Assembly (NCBI GenBank): GCA_045600025.1
Contig: JAZRXC010000036.1
Coordinates: 1 to 23,367, forward strand
From: UBA3774 sp045600025
GTDB lineage: Bacteria; Bacillota; Clostridia; Lachnospirales; Lachnospiraceae
Direction: 5' to 3'
Length of the DNA stretch: 23,367 bases
Part shown: piece by piece, positions 1-9,062 of the stretch
Numbering within the stretch: position 1 is the stretch's first letter
Layout: every line of letters begins with the position of its first letter
Made by a program: the position numbers and the translations under genes
Notes under the pieces: model-generated
Databases searched by the model: none
The model's input: only the letters and a program-made list of their open reading frames with translations
Told to the model about the DNA's origin: nothing

Positions 1-435
1 TTCAACTTCTTCCTTGGATAATGACAGGCAATGCTTATCATACATTGCAACTTCGCCGTCCTTGGCATCAGCGTGAAGCTTTTCAAGACGTTCCTTATCA
101 CAGAAGCAATAATATGCCTCGCCCTTTTCGATAAGCTCAAGCGCGTACTTCATATATACGCCTGCTTTTACTCTGTCAGACTGTACATAAGGTCCGCATC
201 CGCCGTCCTTATCAGGGCCTTCATCATATGTAAGACCGGTCTTCTCAAGTGTGCGGTAGATAATCTCCGTAGCGCCTTCTACATAGCGCTCCTGATCAGT
301 ATCTTCAATACGAAGAATATAATCGCCGCCTTCATGCTTAGTGATAAGGTAAGCATATAACGCAGTGCGAAGGTTGCCTACATGCATACGTCCGGTGGGA
401 CTGGGGGCATAACGTGTACGAACTTTATTTGACAT
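1..435 (-). CDS. gltX: Glutamyl-tRNA synthetase, N-terminal part (partial)
   Basis: Class I aminoacyl-tRNA synthetase that charges tRNA-Glu (and tRNA-Gln in many Firmicutes) with glutamate in the cytosol. The reverse strand reads MSNKVRTRYAPSPTGRMHVG, which carries the APSPTG segment and the HIGH-type ATP-binding motif (MHVGNLRTAL). Further on are LRIEDTDQERYVEGA, typical of GluRS, and a CFC...YDKHC cysteine pattern like the zinc site of this family. Only the first 145 residues are present. The frame is open to base 1, so the KMSKS loop and the anticodon-binding domain lie outside the window. The start is an ATG at 435 with AGGAG five bases upstream. It begins 34 bp after the GLUG gene stop, with no visible terminator between them, so it may be co-transcribed with the MMPL/GLUG pair. 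The identification is firm; discrimination from a GlnRS-type paralogue rests on these motifs only. Confidence 0.95.
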   Translation of the reverse strand, partial: MSNKVRTRYAPSPTGRMHVGNLRTALYAYLITKHEGGDYILRIEDTDQERYVEGATEIIYRTLEKTGLTYDEGPDKDGGCGPYVQSDRVKAGVYMKYALELIEKGEAYYCFCDKERLEKLHADAKDGEVAMYDKHCLSLSKEEVE

Positions 436-469
436 AAAAACTCCTATCTAAACAATAAGTTCAAAAACC

Positions 470-3400
470 TTAACGGTTATTCTTTTTCTTCTTAAGTGCT
501 ATAAACAGCGCGCCGAAGAGTACCAATACTGCCGAACCTGCCAATATAATGAACAGTGTGGACGGTGCCTTCACGGCAGCAAATATCATCTCATCTCCGT
601 TTCCGTTGAGCATTATATAACTACCGGATTCTGTTGCCGAAGCTTTATTCCACTCACCGTTTTCATCCAGCACATAGATGATAATACGGGTAAATAAATT
701 GGTCTCCGGCTCATAATAATGAAGTACAAATGCATTGTCTTTATCATGGTTGCCGGTGATTTTCAGCTTCCAGGCTTCTACCGTACCCGAAGGCATATCA
801 CCTGATGTGTACTCCTCAAATGATATTGAACTTGCATCGTCAAAGCTACCTTCTACAAGCACTACCGGCATCTCTGAATCCACGCGGTGCTTTTCTGTTT
901 CGAGAGTAACTCCGCGAGCTGTGTATATAGCTTCAAGAGTATCACTGAAATAAAGCTGTGAATAATCATATTCGGGCCAATATCCGGCGTAGCCTTCCTT
1001 GAAAGGAACGGCAGGTATCTGAGATTCATCAAGGCCTTCGCCGTAAATGAATTTAACCTCTCCTACAGTAACGCCGTCGGCTACATAAGTCATCTTAAGC
1101 TCACGGAAGTCAGCCGGTGTGTTCTCATCTTCAATCAGTTTTGAATACTCAATCGGCTCTGCGTAACCTGCATAGCTGATTCCGTTTATAGCTCCTACGC
1201 TGTCGTGAACATAGAAGTTGCCCTTGATATAACATTCGGAATCGTCCTCTTCTTCTCCGGTATCGCGCAGTTTTGTATTGCCCTCTACGTTAGTAAGATT
1301 TGCTTTTAACTTCATATCAGCATATCCGGCGATGGTTCCGTATGATGACTTGGCGCCGCGTATCTCAACAAGTGTATAGCAATCTATAATCTTGTGTCCT
1401 TTTCCTGCGATGCCTCCGATATACATTTCACCTGTAATGCTGCACATTGCATAGCTGGCTCTTACCGTACCATACGAGTTGCCTACGATACCGCCGATAC
1501 ATGTAGACTTATCTGCGGCTACGGGACCATAGTTTTCGCAACTGATTATGGTTCCGACTTCCATGTTGCCGTTAATACCGCCGATATTATCTTTCTTCCC
1601 TTCTATGTGTCCTCTGTTGATGCAATCTCTTACAACGCATCTTGACTCATAGGTCTTGGAAACAAGCTCTTTATCGCCGAGTTCGGAGGTATATTTACCT
1701 TCCATATCATATTCGAACTCTATGGCCATTTCGCCTGATATACCGCCGACATTCGTATCTCCGGATATGTCACCGTAGTTTATACTGTTGCGAACTTTTC
1801 CGTCGAGATCATTTTCTGTATCCTTTTCGGAAATATCATCTATTTCTACATACTGACCACTGAGCAGGCTGGCCATCAGTGTCAGTACATCAACATAATT
1901 ATCATTTACTATTCTGAGATCACTTGAAAGACCGTTTGCGGTATCTGAAAACATTGAAGCAAGTGAAGACATGCTATCAGTAAGATTCTCCATGTCGGTA
2001 GTCAATATCTTCTTGTCGTTTTCTTCCTGCTCGTTATTTTCTTGCTTTTCGTTTATCTTGTCTTTTATGCCGTCAACGATACCGTCTTTATTATTATATA
2101 ATTCCTGTGCGGCATTAAGGCCTTCTTCTTTTCCGACCTCAAGAAGTGCCTGTTTATCTTCTTCGGTTAATTCACCGTCAAGAGCATTATTGATAGTATC
2201 TTCGCCGACTTTATCAACTACTTTCTGCGTATTGCTGGTGCTGTTATTTCCGGTAAGCCTGTCTCTTAACCAACCCAGTAAAGAGGTTTTGCTTTCTTCT
2301 TTTGTCTCTTCGCTCGCATTTCCTTCTAACAGTTCATTAATGTTATCGGTGCCGACTGCATTTTCCAGATCTTCGGCATCTTTTTCTGCCTGCTGTCCAA
2401 GGTTGGATAATTCATCCAGAATTCCCTGTTTTTGCTCTTCCTGTTTTTCCTGCTCTTCCAAATCAACGACTTTGTATTTGTCGTTGTATTCATTTGCATC
2501 CTTGATTGCCTTATCTATATCATCTTTGATGCTGTTTCTTTGCTGCTGCTGAACATCGGAATTCTCGTCAAAATTACCGAGCGTTTCATCAATTGAATCT
2601 GACAGATCAAGAAGGCCGTCAACAAGGCTGTCCTTCTTAGTCAGAACCATATACGGTTCCATCTGTCCGACTATTCCGCCGATATCCTTACGTCCTAATA
2701 TAAGCCCGTAGTTTTCGCAGTCTGTGACAAGGCCCGACTGAATACCTGCTATGCCGCCGACATTGTAGCCGTAGTGTTGATAACCTACCTGCGTTTTATT
2801 TACGCAGGATCTGATTACACCGGCATTTGCTCCTACGATACCACCGGTATTGCTTACAACATTCTCATCGGTCGTAGATACACCTGTGATTGATGTAAGC
2901 TCAAGCAGGCTGATATTATCAAGCGTGGTTTCTACTGTTTCATATGTTGTATTGATTTCGCCTTCATTAGTGCTTCCGAGGATTATACCGTCGTTGCTTC
3001 CTGCGATACCACCGGTATTTGTTTTACCGAGAAGTGTCGCATAGTTTGTGCAATTAATAATTGCGCCGTAGTTGTATCCTACTAAACCGCCGACATGCAT
3101 ATTACCACGAACATTTCCCTTAAATGTGCAGTTCTCAAGTACACCGTAGTTACTTCCTGCTATTCCGCCGATATAATTGCGGACATTTTCAGGGTCAACA
3201 TATCCCTCTATGTTAAGATTCATAATATAGCCGCCGGATGCGATGATTCTGAACAGTCCGAGATCGTATCCATCAAGTGCAAGTTCGAATCCGGATATAG
3301 TATGGCCTGCTCCGTCAAATACACCGCTGAATATCGGTATTGAGGGCTGAACCTTACCTGTCAGGTCAATATCTGCGTCTAATATAACCGTAATGTCTTT

Positions 3401-3550
3401 GGAGTATGAATCCAATATGCAGTTCTTCGCCAAAGCCTCAAGGTCCTTAGCCGTTGCAATATGAATTTCCTCATCGGCGAAGGCAACAGGCGGTGCCATT
3501 GTTAACAGCATCGATAATATGATTAGAATTGTTAGTAATCTCTTTTTCAT
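470..3550 (-). CDS. Secreted, membrane-anchored GLUG-repeat surface protein with helical insertion
   Basis: A 1026-residue exported protein. Residues 1-25 are a signal peptide (KKR, hydrophobic core, cleavage near AFA/DEE). Residues about 126-293 and 600-735 contain repeats of the GLUG type (IGGIAGSNYG, VGGLVGYNYG, IGGIVGNSYG), a family expected to fold as a beta-solenoid. Between the two blocks, about residues 300-565, is a long polar stretch rich in E, K, Q, D and N with heptad-like patterning, probably coiled coil. A Tyr-rich C-terminal region (about 830-980) leads to a membrane helix (LFIILAGSAVLVLFGALFIAL) and the tail KKKKNNR, so the protein is anchored by a transmembrane segment, not an LPXTG signal. 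Its ATG overlaps the MMPL stop (ATGA at 3547-3550) and has an AGGAG site inside the MMPL gene, so translation is coupled. A role as extracytoplasmic partner of the transporter is inferred; no enzymatic motif was seen. Confidence 0.85.
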   Translation of the reverse strand: MKKRLLTILIILSMLLTMAPPVAFADEEIHIATAKDLEALAKNCILDSYSKDITVILDADIDLTGKVQPSIPIFSGVFDGAGHTISGFELALDGYDLGLFRIIASGGYIMNLNIEGYVDPENVRNYIGGIAGSNYGVLENCTFKGNVRGNMHVGGLVGYNYGAIINCTNYATLLGKTNTGGIAGSNDGIILGSTNEGEINTTYETVETTLDNISLLELTSITGVSTTDENVVSNTGGIVGANAGVIRSCVNKTQVGYQHYGYNVGGIAGIQSGLVTDCENYGLILGRKDIGGIVGQMEPYMVLTKKDSLVDGLLDLSDSIDETLGNFDENSDVQQQQRNSIKDDIDKAIKDANEYNDKYKVVDLEEQEKQEEQKQGILDELSNLGQQAEKDAEDLENAVGTDNINELLEGNASEETKEESKTSLLGWLRDRLTGNNSTSNTQKVVDKVGEDTINNALDGELTEEDKQALLEVGKEEGLNAAQELYNNKDGIVDGIKDKINEKQENNEQEENDKKILTTDMENLTDSMSSLASMFSDTANGLSSDLRIVNDNYVDVLTLMASLLSGQYVEIDDISEKDTENDLDGKVRNSINYGDISGDTNVGGISGEMAIEFEYDMEGKYTSELGDKELVSKTYESRCVVRDCINRGHIEGKKDNIGGINGNMEVGTIISCENYGPVAADKSTCIGGIVGNSYGTVRASYAMCSITGEMYIGGIAGKGHKIIDCYTLVEIRGAKSSYGTIAGYADMKLKANLTNVEGNTKLRDTGEEEDDSECYIKGNFYVHDSVGAINGISYAGYAEPIEYSKLIEDENTPADFRELKMTYVADGVTVGEVKFIYGEGLDESQIPAVPFKEGYAGYWPEYDYSQLYFSDTLEAIYTARGVTLETEKHRVDSEMPVVLVEGSFDDASSISFEEYTSGDMPSGTVEAWKLKITGNHDKDNAFVLHYYEPETNLFTRIIIYVLDENGEWNKASATESGSYIMLNGNGDEMIFAAVKAPSTLFIILAGSAVLVLFGALFIALKKKKNNR

Positions 3551-6273
3551 ATCGTGTCCTCCTCTCCTTCGTCATCCAGCAGTAATGCGTCCCAATCAAC
3601 ATCTTCTGATTTCTTTTTCCTATATACCGTTCGTTCTGTATTTTCGGATTGCTGATGTACCATGGGTTTTCTTGCAAATGTATTATGCTCCGGCCGCCTT
3701 TTTTCTACCCATTTCAGCTCTTCCGGCTCAGGTGCTGCAGGCTCAGGTATCACCGGCTCAGGTGCTGCAGGCTCAGGTATCACCGGTTCCGGCGCAACAG
3801 GCCCGGGCGCAACAGGCTCGGGTATTTCTTCCTGAATAGGCGGAGCGATAACAGGTTCAGGCTGCTGCTCTTCCGAAGATACATTAATCATCTCAATTAC
3901 TGCGTCAACCTGTCCCTTGAATGTACCATGGACTTCACCGACAAAGTATCCGTTCAGATTACCTCGCACCTTACCGTCAAGCTGTACGGTGCCTACCTTG
4001 TGTGTCTTGTCCTGCGAACTTAAGCTGAACTTAAATGTAGTCTTACTAATGATGAAATCACCGAACAGCAGTATCTGCGGCAGTACGAAGACAACCAGCA
4101 TAATAGAAATCAAAGTACCTACGCACAGATATACTCCGATAGCGGATACTGTTTCATTTGTTGCAACAATACCTATTATAACGCCTGCGGAGGCGAGCAT
4201 CGTACCTGAGGTAAATATCGTCGGAAATGCCTCATTAATCGTATGCTTCATCGCCTCACGAATCGGCATTTTTTTCTTCAGATCCATGTAATGGCTTGAA
4301 ATAACGATTGCGTAATCGATATTTGCACCCATCTGAATAGAACTGATTATGAGATATGTCAGGAAGAAGACATTATTGCCCATCAATACCGGTACTGTGA
4401 AGTTGCACCAGATACTGCCCTGAATAATAAGTATAAGCAGTACCGATAGTCCGATTGTCTTAAATGTGAATATCAGTACAAGTATTACGAAAGCAATAGA
4501 CAAAAGACTTATCAGTTTATTATCGTTGACAAATGAAGTCTCAAGGTCCTTACAGCTGGTTGTATTACCTACTATGTAATAATCACCGCTATAGTACTTG
4601 CCGACTATACCTTTTAATATGGTCAGGTATTCGAAACTCGCGTCGCCCTCTTCTTCAATATCTGAATTAACTACTATTCGGCTCCAAGTATCACTACGCA
4701 GTTGAAGCTTTGCATCTTCGAGCTGTTCTTCAAGATCATCAAGATCCTCCTCAGTTTCTGAAGGAAGATTCAGCTCCGCCTCATCTCTCTTATCGCACAA
4801 ATATGTAAATATATCTATAAGCGGAACCGCGTATGTATCCGGGCTGGCTACAATCTTAGCATAGTTTTCATCAGCATATGCATAACCTGTATACAGCGCA
4901 CGGGCAACCTCATAGTCTATATCCAGAAGCTCTGAAAACTCACGAGGAGTAAGTGCATCCGTAAGCATGCAGCCGTCCTTTGCTTCCTGGTTGGCAAGAC
5001 CGATTACTTCATCTGTCGCCGGAAGCTGTTCGAGCTCAGCAATAATCTTCTTTTCTTTTTCATACTCTCCTGTCGGAATCAGTATTGCGAACTGCTGAGT
5101 AGAACCGAACATGTCCTCAATCTTAATCTTTGCACGCTGAGTGTCATTCTTACGAATCGACTCAACCGAATACTGTGAGTATACGTAATCTGCTCTGCCC
5201 GAGAGGATACTTGCCGCAACTATTACAACTGCAAATATCGCGGGAATGATATATCTGGTAGCCCATGAGAAATTACCCAGTGATGACACATCGGGCAATT
5301 TACTCTTGTGCGGTGTCTTGTCAATAATAGGTGAGAATACAACCAGCAAGCCCGGCATAAGCATAAATACCGCAACAAGTGACAGGAATATCGCCTTAAT
5401 CAGTACGCTGCCAAGGTCAAATCCCAGTTTGTATTCCATGAAAGTAAGTGCAAGCAGACCGGATATGGTAGTAAGGCTGCTGGCAGATATCTCGGGTATC
5501 GCTTTACTGAGTGCGGCAATAGCAGCTTCGCGTGGCGCTTTTGTCTTACGTTCATCAGAGAAACGATGGCATAGTATAATCGCATAGTCTAGGGCAAGTG
5601 CCAGCTGCAGCACTATGGCAATCGAATCTGTTACGAACGATATCTCTCCCATCAGGAAGTTCGTACCCATATTAAGAAGCGCTGCCGAACCAAATGTAAT
5701 AAGTAATACCGGTATCTCGCCGTAAGAACGTGATGTGAGCAAAAGTACGGATATAACTATCAGAACGGCAATACCGTCAACTATGAGCATTTCCTTATCA
5801 ATAATAGCCTTTAACGGATTACCGACTTCGGTATTGGTATATACGTCATATTCAGTCAGAAGCTTCTCTGTCTCTTCAAGAGCAGTAATGCTGACTTCAT
5901 CGTCATTCAATCCGTCAAATGTAACATCAAATAGTGCTGAAGCTTCCTTATAGTGAGCCTGCGTATCATCAAACTCGACTGACTTGACACCTTCAATCTG
6001 CTCAATCTGTTCACTGATGGAAAGAGCACGCTCATAGGTGATATGCTCTACCATAATCTCCGCTGTCGCAAATGTAGTGAATTCATTGTCCATCAGATCA
6101 AGACCCTGTCTTGTCTCAGTTGTGTCAGGGAGATAATCTGTAAGGCTATCATTTACGGATACCCAGTTACGGGAAAATGCAGAAAATAGCGCAATCGCAA
6201 TAAAGCCGAGCATTATCAGCTTGCGTTTGTCAACTATCCATGCTGCCAGTTTTTCCATGAAGGATTGCTGCAT
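3547..6273 (-). CDS. MMPL/RND-superfamily transporter with extended cytoplasmic tail
   Basis: A membrane transporter of the MMPL branch of the RND superfamily, a family that exports lipids, glycolipids or hydrophobic compounds using the proton gradient. The two-fold architecture is visible: a first helix near residue 20, a large external loop, five helices including LALALDYAIILCHRF, a second helix and loop (about 370-590), then the mirrored bundle with MGANIDYAIVISSHYMD. The conserved D-Y pairs in both halves match the family's proton-relay position. After the last helix comes an unusual tail of about 170 residues: a glycine-spaced beta-strip (VQLDGKVRGNLNGYFVGEV), a PEP/PAAP proline-rich stretch from a 30-bp DNA repeat, and an acidic end. 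I chose the ATG at 6273 (908 residues; AAAGGG four bases upstream) over an upstream GTG at 6303 that has no ribosome binding site and lies in a hairpin. The gene is coupled to the GLUG gene. The substrate is unknown. Confidence 0.88.
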   Translation of the reverse strand: MQQSFMEKLAAWIVDKRKLIMLGFIAIALFSAFSRNWVSVNDSLTDYLPDTTETRQGLDLMDNEFTTFATAEIMVEHITYERALSISEQIEQIEGVKSVEFDDTQAHYKEASALFDVTFDGLNDDEVSITALEETEKLLTEYDVYTNTEVGNPLKAIIDKEMLIVDGIAVLIVISVLLLTSRSYGEIPVLLITFGSAALLNMGTNFLMGEISFVTDSIAIVLQLALALDYAIILCHRFSDERKTKAPREAAIAALSKAIPEISASSLTTISGLLALTFMEYKLGFDLGSVLIKAIFLSLVAVFMLMPGLLVVFSPIIDKTPHKSKLPDVSSLGNFSWATRYIIPAIFAVVIVAASILSGRADYVYSQYSVESIRKNDTQRAKIKIEDMFGSTQQFAILIPTGEYEKEKKIIAELEQLPATDEVIGLANQEAKDGCMLTDALTPREFSELLDIDYEVARALYTGYAYADENYAKIVASPDTYAVPLIDIFTYLCDKRDEAELNLPSETEEDLDDLEEQLEDAKLQLRSDTWSRIVVNSDIEEEGDASFEYLTILKGIVGKYYSGDYYIVGNTTSCKDLETSFVNDNKLISLLSIAFVILVLIFTFKTIGLSVLLILIIQGSIWCNFTVPVLMGNNVFFLTYLIISSIQMGANIDYAIVISSHYMDLKKKMPIREAMKHTINEAFPTIFTSGTMLASAGVIIGIVATNETVSAIGVYLCVGTLISIMLVVFVLPQILLFGDFIISKTTFKFSLSSQDKTHKVGTVQLDGKVRGNLNGYFVGEVHGTFKGQVDAVIEMINVSSEEQQPEPVIAPPIQEEIPEPVAPGPVAPEPVIPEPAAPEPVIPEPAAPEPEELKWVEKRRPEHNTFARKPMVHQQSENTERTVYRKKKSEDVDWDALLLDDEGEEDTI
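3725..3784 (-). repeat. Two perfect 30-bp tandem repeats coding a proline-rich linker
   Basis: Two identical 30-bp units abut at 3725-3754 and 3755-3784, with degenerate copies toward 3830. They are in frame and encode EPVIPEPAAP twice inside the cytoplasmic tail of the MMPL protein. Exact tandem copies are prone to slippage, which would change linker length by ten residues without breaking the frame. Confidence 0.9.
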
Positions 6274-6375
6274 TTTTCCCTTTCTTTGCAGACTAAACCA
6301 CACTTTTTTAATGAAAAGTGTACGCCAACGGCTACCTCAAGCAGTCCTGAGATCGCTATAATGTAAAATATAAAA

Positions 6376-6448
<73 letters not shown>

Positions 6449-6458
6449 AACGCAATTT

Positions 6459-6487
6459 ATATTAATACAATCGCATTTATATGTCAA
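6459..6487 (-). promoter_or_regulatory. Promoter for tRNA-Thr
   Basis: A perfect TTGACA -35 box (6482-6487, reverse strand) is followed after exactly 17 bases by TAATAT (6459-6464), a 4-of-6 match to the -10 box. The predicted start of transcription falls a few bases before the tRNA 5' end. It separates tRNA-Thr transcription from the amino-sugar operon, although no terminator is visible after nagA. Confidence 0.7.
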
Positions 6488-6520
6488 GTTCAATAATATT
6501 AAATAAAAATGAATTATATA

Positions 6521-7645
6521 TCAAATCGCCAATCCATTTATATATACTTTTGACAGGTTGAGGTCTTTATCACAGACAACAAAGTCTGCCATCTTGCCCT
6601 CTTCTATGGATCCTACCACATCATCGCACCCGAGTTCATGCGCAGGGACTAAGGTTGCTGCGTTTATTGCATCTTTTGTATCAATTCCAAAACGGATTAC
6701 ATTCTTCATGCAATCAAAGAGATTCGTTGCGGAGCCTGCTATAGTGCCGTCGATAAGCCTTGCAACATTGTCCTTAAGGTAAACCTGCTGACCGCCGAGC
6801 ATATATTCGCCGTCAGGCATACCGCAGCATCTGAGAGAATCGGAAATAATACAAATTCTGCCGGGAAGCAGCTTAAATGCAAGTCTGATTACGCTCTCGT
6901 GAATATGCAGGCCGTCACATATCAGTTCTGCGACAATATCTTCTCTTTCGGCAGCCGCACATATAGGGCCGGGATTACGATGATGAATACCCGGCATTGC
7001 ATTGAACATATGCGTCAAATGCGTGGCGCCGGCATTAAAAGCCTGAACTGCCGTGTCATAATCTGTGTCTGTGTGTGCCACGGAGATTCTCGCAAGCTCC
7101 TTGGCTTTTTTAATAAATTCTATTGCCCCGTCGGTTTCAGGAGCAACATCAACTATCTTAATCAGCCCGCCGCAGCCTTCCTGAAGCTTGTATAATGCAT
7201 CGAAATCAGGAGCTTTAATATAATCTCCGTTCTGCGCGCCCTTCTTCTTCATTGAAAAGAACGGGCCTTCCATATTAATTCCTCGAAGTACCGCGTGGCC
7301 AAAAGGTGCCTCGGAAGCAAATGCCTTTGCGCACGTGAAAGCATTCTCCAGGATTTCATAGGGAAGTGTCATTGATGCAGGCGCAAATGAGGTAATGCCA
7401 TGCTGTGCCAAGTACCGCGCCATAGTTACAAGGCCATCATAATCTCCGTCAGAAAAATCCGCACCGCTGTTTCCGTGTGTATGAATATCAATAAGACCGG
7501 GGATGATGTAAGCCCCCTGCATATCCTGTCCGGGCTCATCCGTACTGCCGTGAATCAATTCGGTGAAACGGCCTTCCTCGACTCTGAATTCGCCGTCAAA
7601 AAAGCCGCTTTCTTTATCAAAAATGTAAGCGTTTTTATAAAGCAT
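6521..7645 (-). CDS. nagA: N-acetylglucosamine-6-phosphate deacetylase
   Basis: Hydrolyses GlcNAc-6-phosphate to glucosamine-6-phosphate and acetate in the cytosol, the committed step of N-acetyl amino-sugar breakdown. The amidohydrolase-fold signatures are in order: IPGLIDIHTHG (HxH metal ligands, as in Bacillus-type NagA), GINMEGPFF (metal-ligand Glu), the histidine of ISVAHTDT, HLTHMFNAMPGIHHRNPG, CDGLHIH, and the catalytic aspartate of IISDSL. The length of 374 residues is normal. An upstream TTG at 7651 touches the GAGGA ribosome binding site directly, whereas the ATG at 7645 lies six bases from it, so 7645 is the likely start. It is the last gene of the operon, 18 bp after the long ROK gene. 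No nagB (GlcN-6-P deaminase) is in the window, so that step must be encoded elsewhere. Confidence 0.95.
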   Translation of the reverse strand: MLYKNAYIFDKESGFFDGEFRVEEGRFTELIHGSTDEPGQDMQGAYIIPGLIDIHTHGNSGADFSDGDYDGLVTMARYLAQHGITSFAPASMTLPYEILENAFTCAKAFASEAPFGHAVLRGINMEGPFFSMKKKGAQNGDYIKAPDFDALYKLQEGCGGLIKIVDVAPETDGAIEFIKKAKELARISVAHTDTDYDTAVQAFNAGATHLTHMFNAMPGIHHRNPGPICAAAEREDIVAELICDGLHIHESVIRLAFKLLPGRICIISDSLRCCGMPDGEYMLGGQQVYLKDNVARLIDGTIAGSATNLFDCMKNVIRFGIDTKDAINAATLVPAHELGCDDVVGSIEEGKMADFVVCDKDLNLSKVYINGLAI

Positions 7646-7651
7646 AATCAA

Positions 7652-7656
7652 TCCTC
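7652..7656 (-). promoter_or_regulatory. Ribosome binding site that sets the nagA start
   Basis: GAGGA on the reverse strand lies six bases before the ATG at 7645 but directly against the TTG at 7651. The spacing favours the ATG. Confidence 0.7.
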
Positions 7657-7663
7657 GATAGTA

Positions 7664-9034
7664 TCAAAAATCTACAAGGCTGGCTGCCGCAACAGACTGC
7701 CCGAGTCTTCTCATCTTCTCATCGGGAAGCGTTACTTCTATGTCTGATAGTTCCGGGTATTCTTCTGTCATAACTCTTTGGCATTCGGCAAGTATCGTAT
7801 CGCCGCCTTTTCCTGACGTTACTCTGCCCAAAATAATCAAATGCTTGATATCGTAGAACTTGCTGTATAGCTTTATCGTATGTGCAAGATATACACCGAT
7901 TGACTTAAATATATCTTCAGCCGCTGCATCGCCGTCATTCATCAGTTTTTGAACTACTTTTAACTGCTCACCGCGCGATAAAGTCTGATCTATCTCGATA
8001 CCTGCATTTGCCGCAAGTCTGATAACCGCCTCTTGTGAAAAGTAACGCGAGCCGCATCCGATGTCTCCTGACCAGTCGTCAGCAGCCGCTTTTTCATATA
8101 AATCAACAGGGGCAAATGCCAGTTCATTAAGCCAGCCCAGTATACGCCCTTCTTTGTCTACATATCCTACAGCCTCGCTGGTTCCCATTGCAATGCCCAT
8201 TACGGCATTGTCCTCAAGGCTCATGCTTCCGGCAAGGGCTGTAACATCACCGTCATTTACCACTACAATCGGAAGGTCGCCCATCTCTTTGGCGGCATCG
8301 ATGTATATGTTTTTAACTTCTTCATGTCTCTCATCGGGAACTTTAATGAATAATGAAGCTACGCGCGGCTGATTGTCTACTATAACACCGGCGGTTGAGA
8401 CTCCGATACCGTCTACTCGCGGCATCTTAGAGGCCGCAGTGCGAAAAGCGCTCATTATACCGTCATAATGATACTTCGGATCAGCCTGCAGCTTTGGCGA
8501 CCATACAACCTCTTCAGAGTACACACACTCGCCGTCAACTACTGCCGATACTTTCCTGTCTGAACCTCCCGCATCGAAACCTATTCTGCAGCCGTTTAAG
8601 TGACCGCCGATTTTTATCGGGTGCTCATTTGCTGCGGGAAAATGTTCCTCATCTACGATACAAACCGAAAGACCGTTTTCAAAAACCTGATTCATGAAAT
8701 CAACTTCAAAGTGTCTTTCGCCGGAAGCGGTATATGCCTTTTGCAGTATTTCGGCTTCTTTATCGCAACCGCACAAATATATGCGCATACCGCCGATTGA
8801 CCACAGTAGAAATTTTACGATTCGCTCGATGTATCTGTAATTTGCCTCGTGAAATTCTTCGCCTCTTTTATAGGTTTCAAATACGGATATATAACCGCCG
8901 TTTCTCTCAATACCTATTTTTACAGGCTGTGTTGCCTCCTTAAGGTAAGCTTCCGCCCACACTCCGAAGGGAATATAGTCCTTATCCAGCTTCGGTTGAT
9001 TTTTGTAATTGTATTCTATTCCTAAATAATTCAT
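7664..9034 (-). CDS. ROK-family (ASKHA) sugar kinase-like protein with an extra N-terminal domain
   Basis: A 456-residue protein, about 150 residues longer than usual ROK kinases. The C-terminal part (about 149-456) has a ROK-like ASKHA fold pattern: IGFDAGGSDRK (phosphate-1 loop, 152-161), VDGIGVSTAGVI, VVVNDGDVTALAGS with a candidate catalytic Asp at 261, MGIAMGTSEAVGYV (phosphate-2), and LIILGRVTSGKGG (adenosine region). The zinc motif usual in ROK proteins (GH plus CxCGxxGCxE) is degenerate: NELAF replaces the ExGH segment and only one cysteine remains in DIGCGSRYFSQEA. Residues 1-148 have no fold I recognise and show no signal peptide or DNA-binding helix-turn-helix. It sits between nahK-like and nagA genes, 28 bp and 18 bp away, so it probably acts on an intermediate of the same pathway as kinase or sensor. 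The ribosome binding site is weak. Confidence 0.72.
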   Translation of the reverse strand: MNYLGIEYNYKNQPKLDKDYIPFGVWAEAYLKEATQPVKIGIERNGGYISVFETYKRGEEFHEANYRYIERIVKFLLWSIGGMRIYLCGCDKEAEILQKAYTASGERHFEVDFMNQVFENGLSVCIVDEEHFPAANEHPIKIGGHLNGCRIGFDAGGSDRKVSAVVDGECVYSEEVVWSPKLQADPKYHYDGIMSAFRTAASKMPRVDGIGVSTAGVIVDNQPRVASLFIKVPDERHEEVKNIYIDAAKEMGDLPIVVVNDGDVTALAGSMSLEDNAVMGIAMGTSEAVGYVDKEGRILGWLNELAFAPVDLYEKAAADDWSGDIGCGSRYFSQEAVIRLAANAGIEIDQTLSRGEQLKVVQKLMNDGDAAAEDIFKSIGVYLAHTIKLYSKFYDIKHLIILGRVTSGKGGDTILAECQRVMTEEYPELSDIEVTLPDEKMRRLGQSVAAASLVDF

Positions 9035-9062
9035 ACTTTGTAATCTTCTATGTAAATAATAC

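Noticed and set aside
1971..2552. A 193-residue plus-strand open frame inside the GLUG gene
   Set aside because: It is a Ser/Leu-rich complement of the Glu/Lys-rich coding strand, with no ribosome binding site or recognisable protein features.
6274..6303. GTG at 6303 as start of the MMPL protein
   Set aside because: It has no ribosome binding site and lies in the hairpin; the ATG at 6273 has AAAGGG at a workable distance.
6301..6320. AT-rich hairpin (CACTTTT/AAAAGTG) upstream of the MMPL gene
   Set aside because: The stem is only seven mostly A-T pairs and no T tract follows, so neither a terminator nor an operator is supported.
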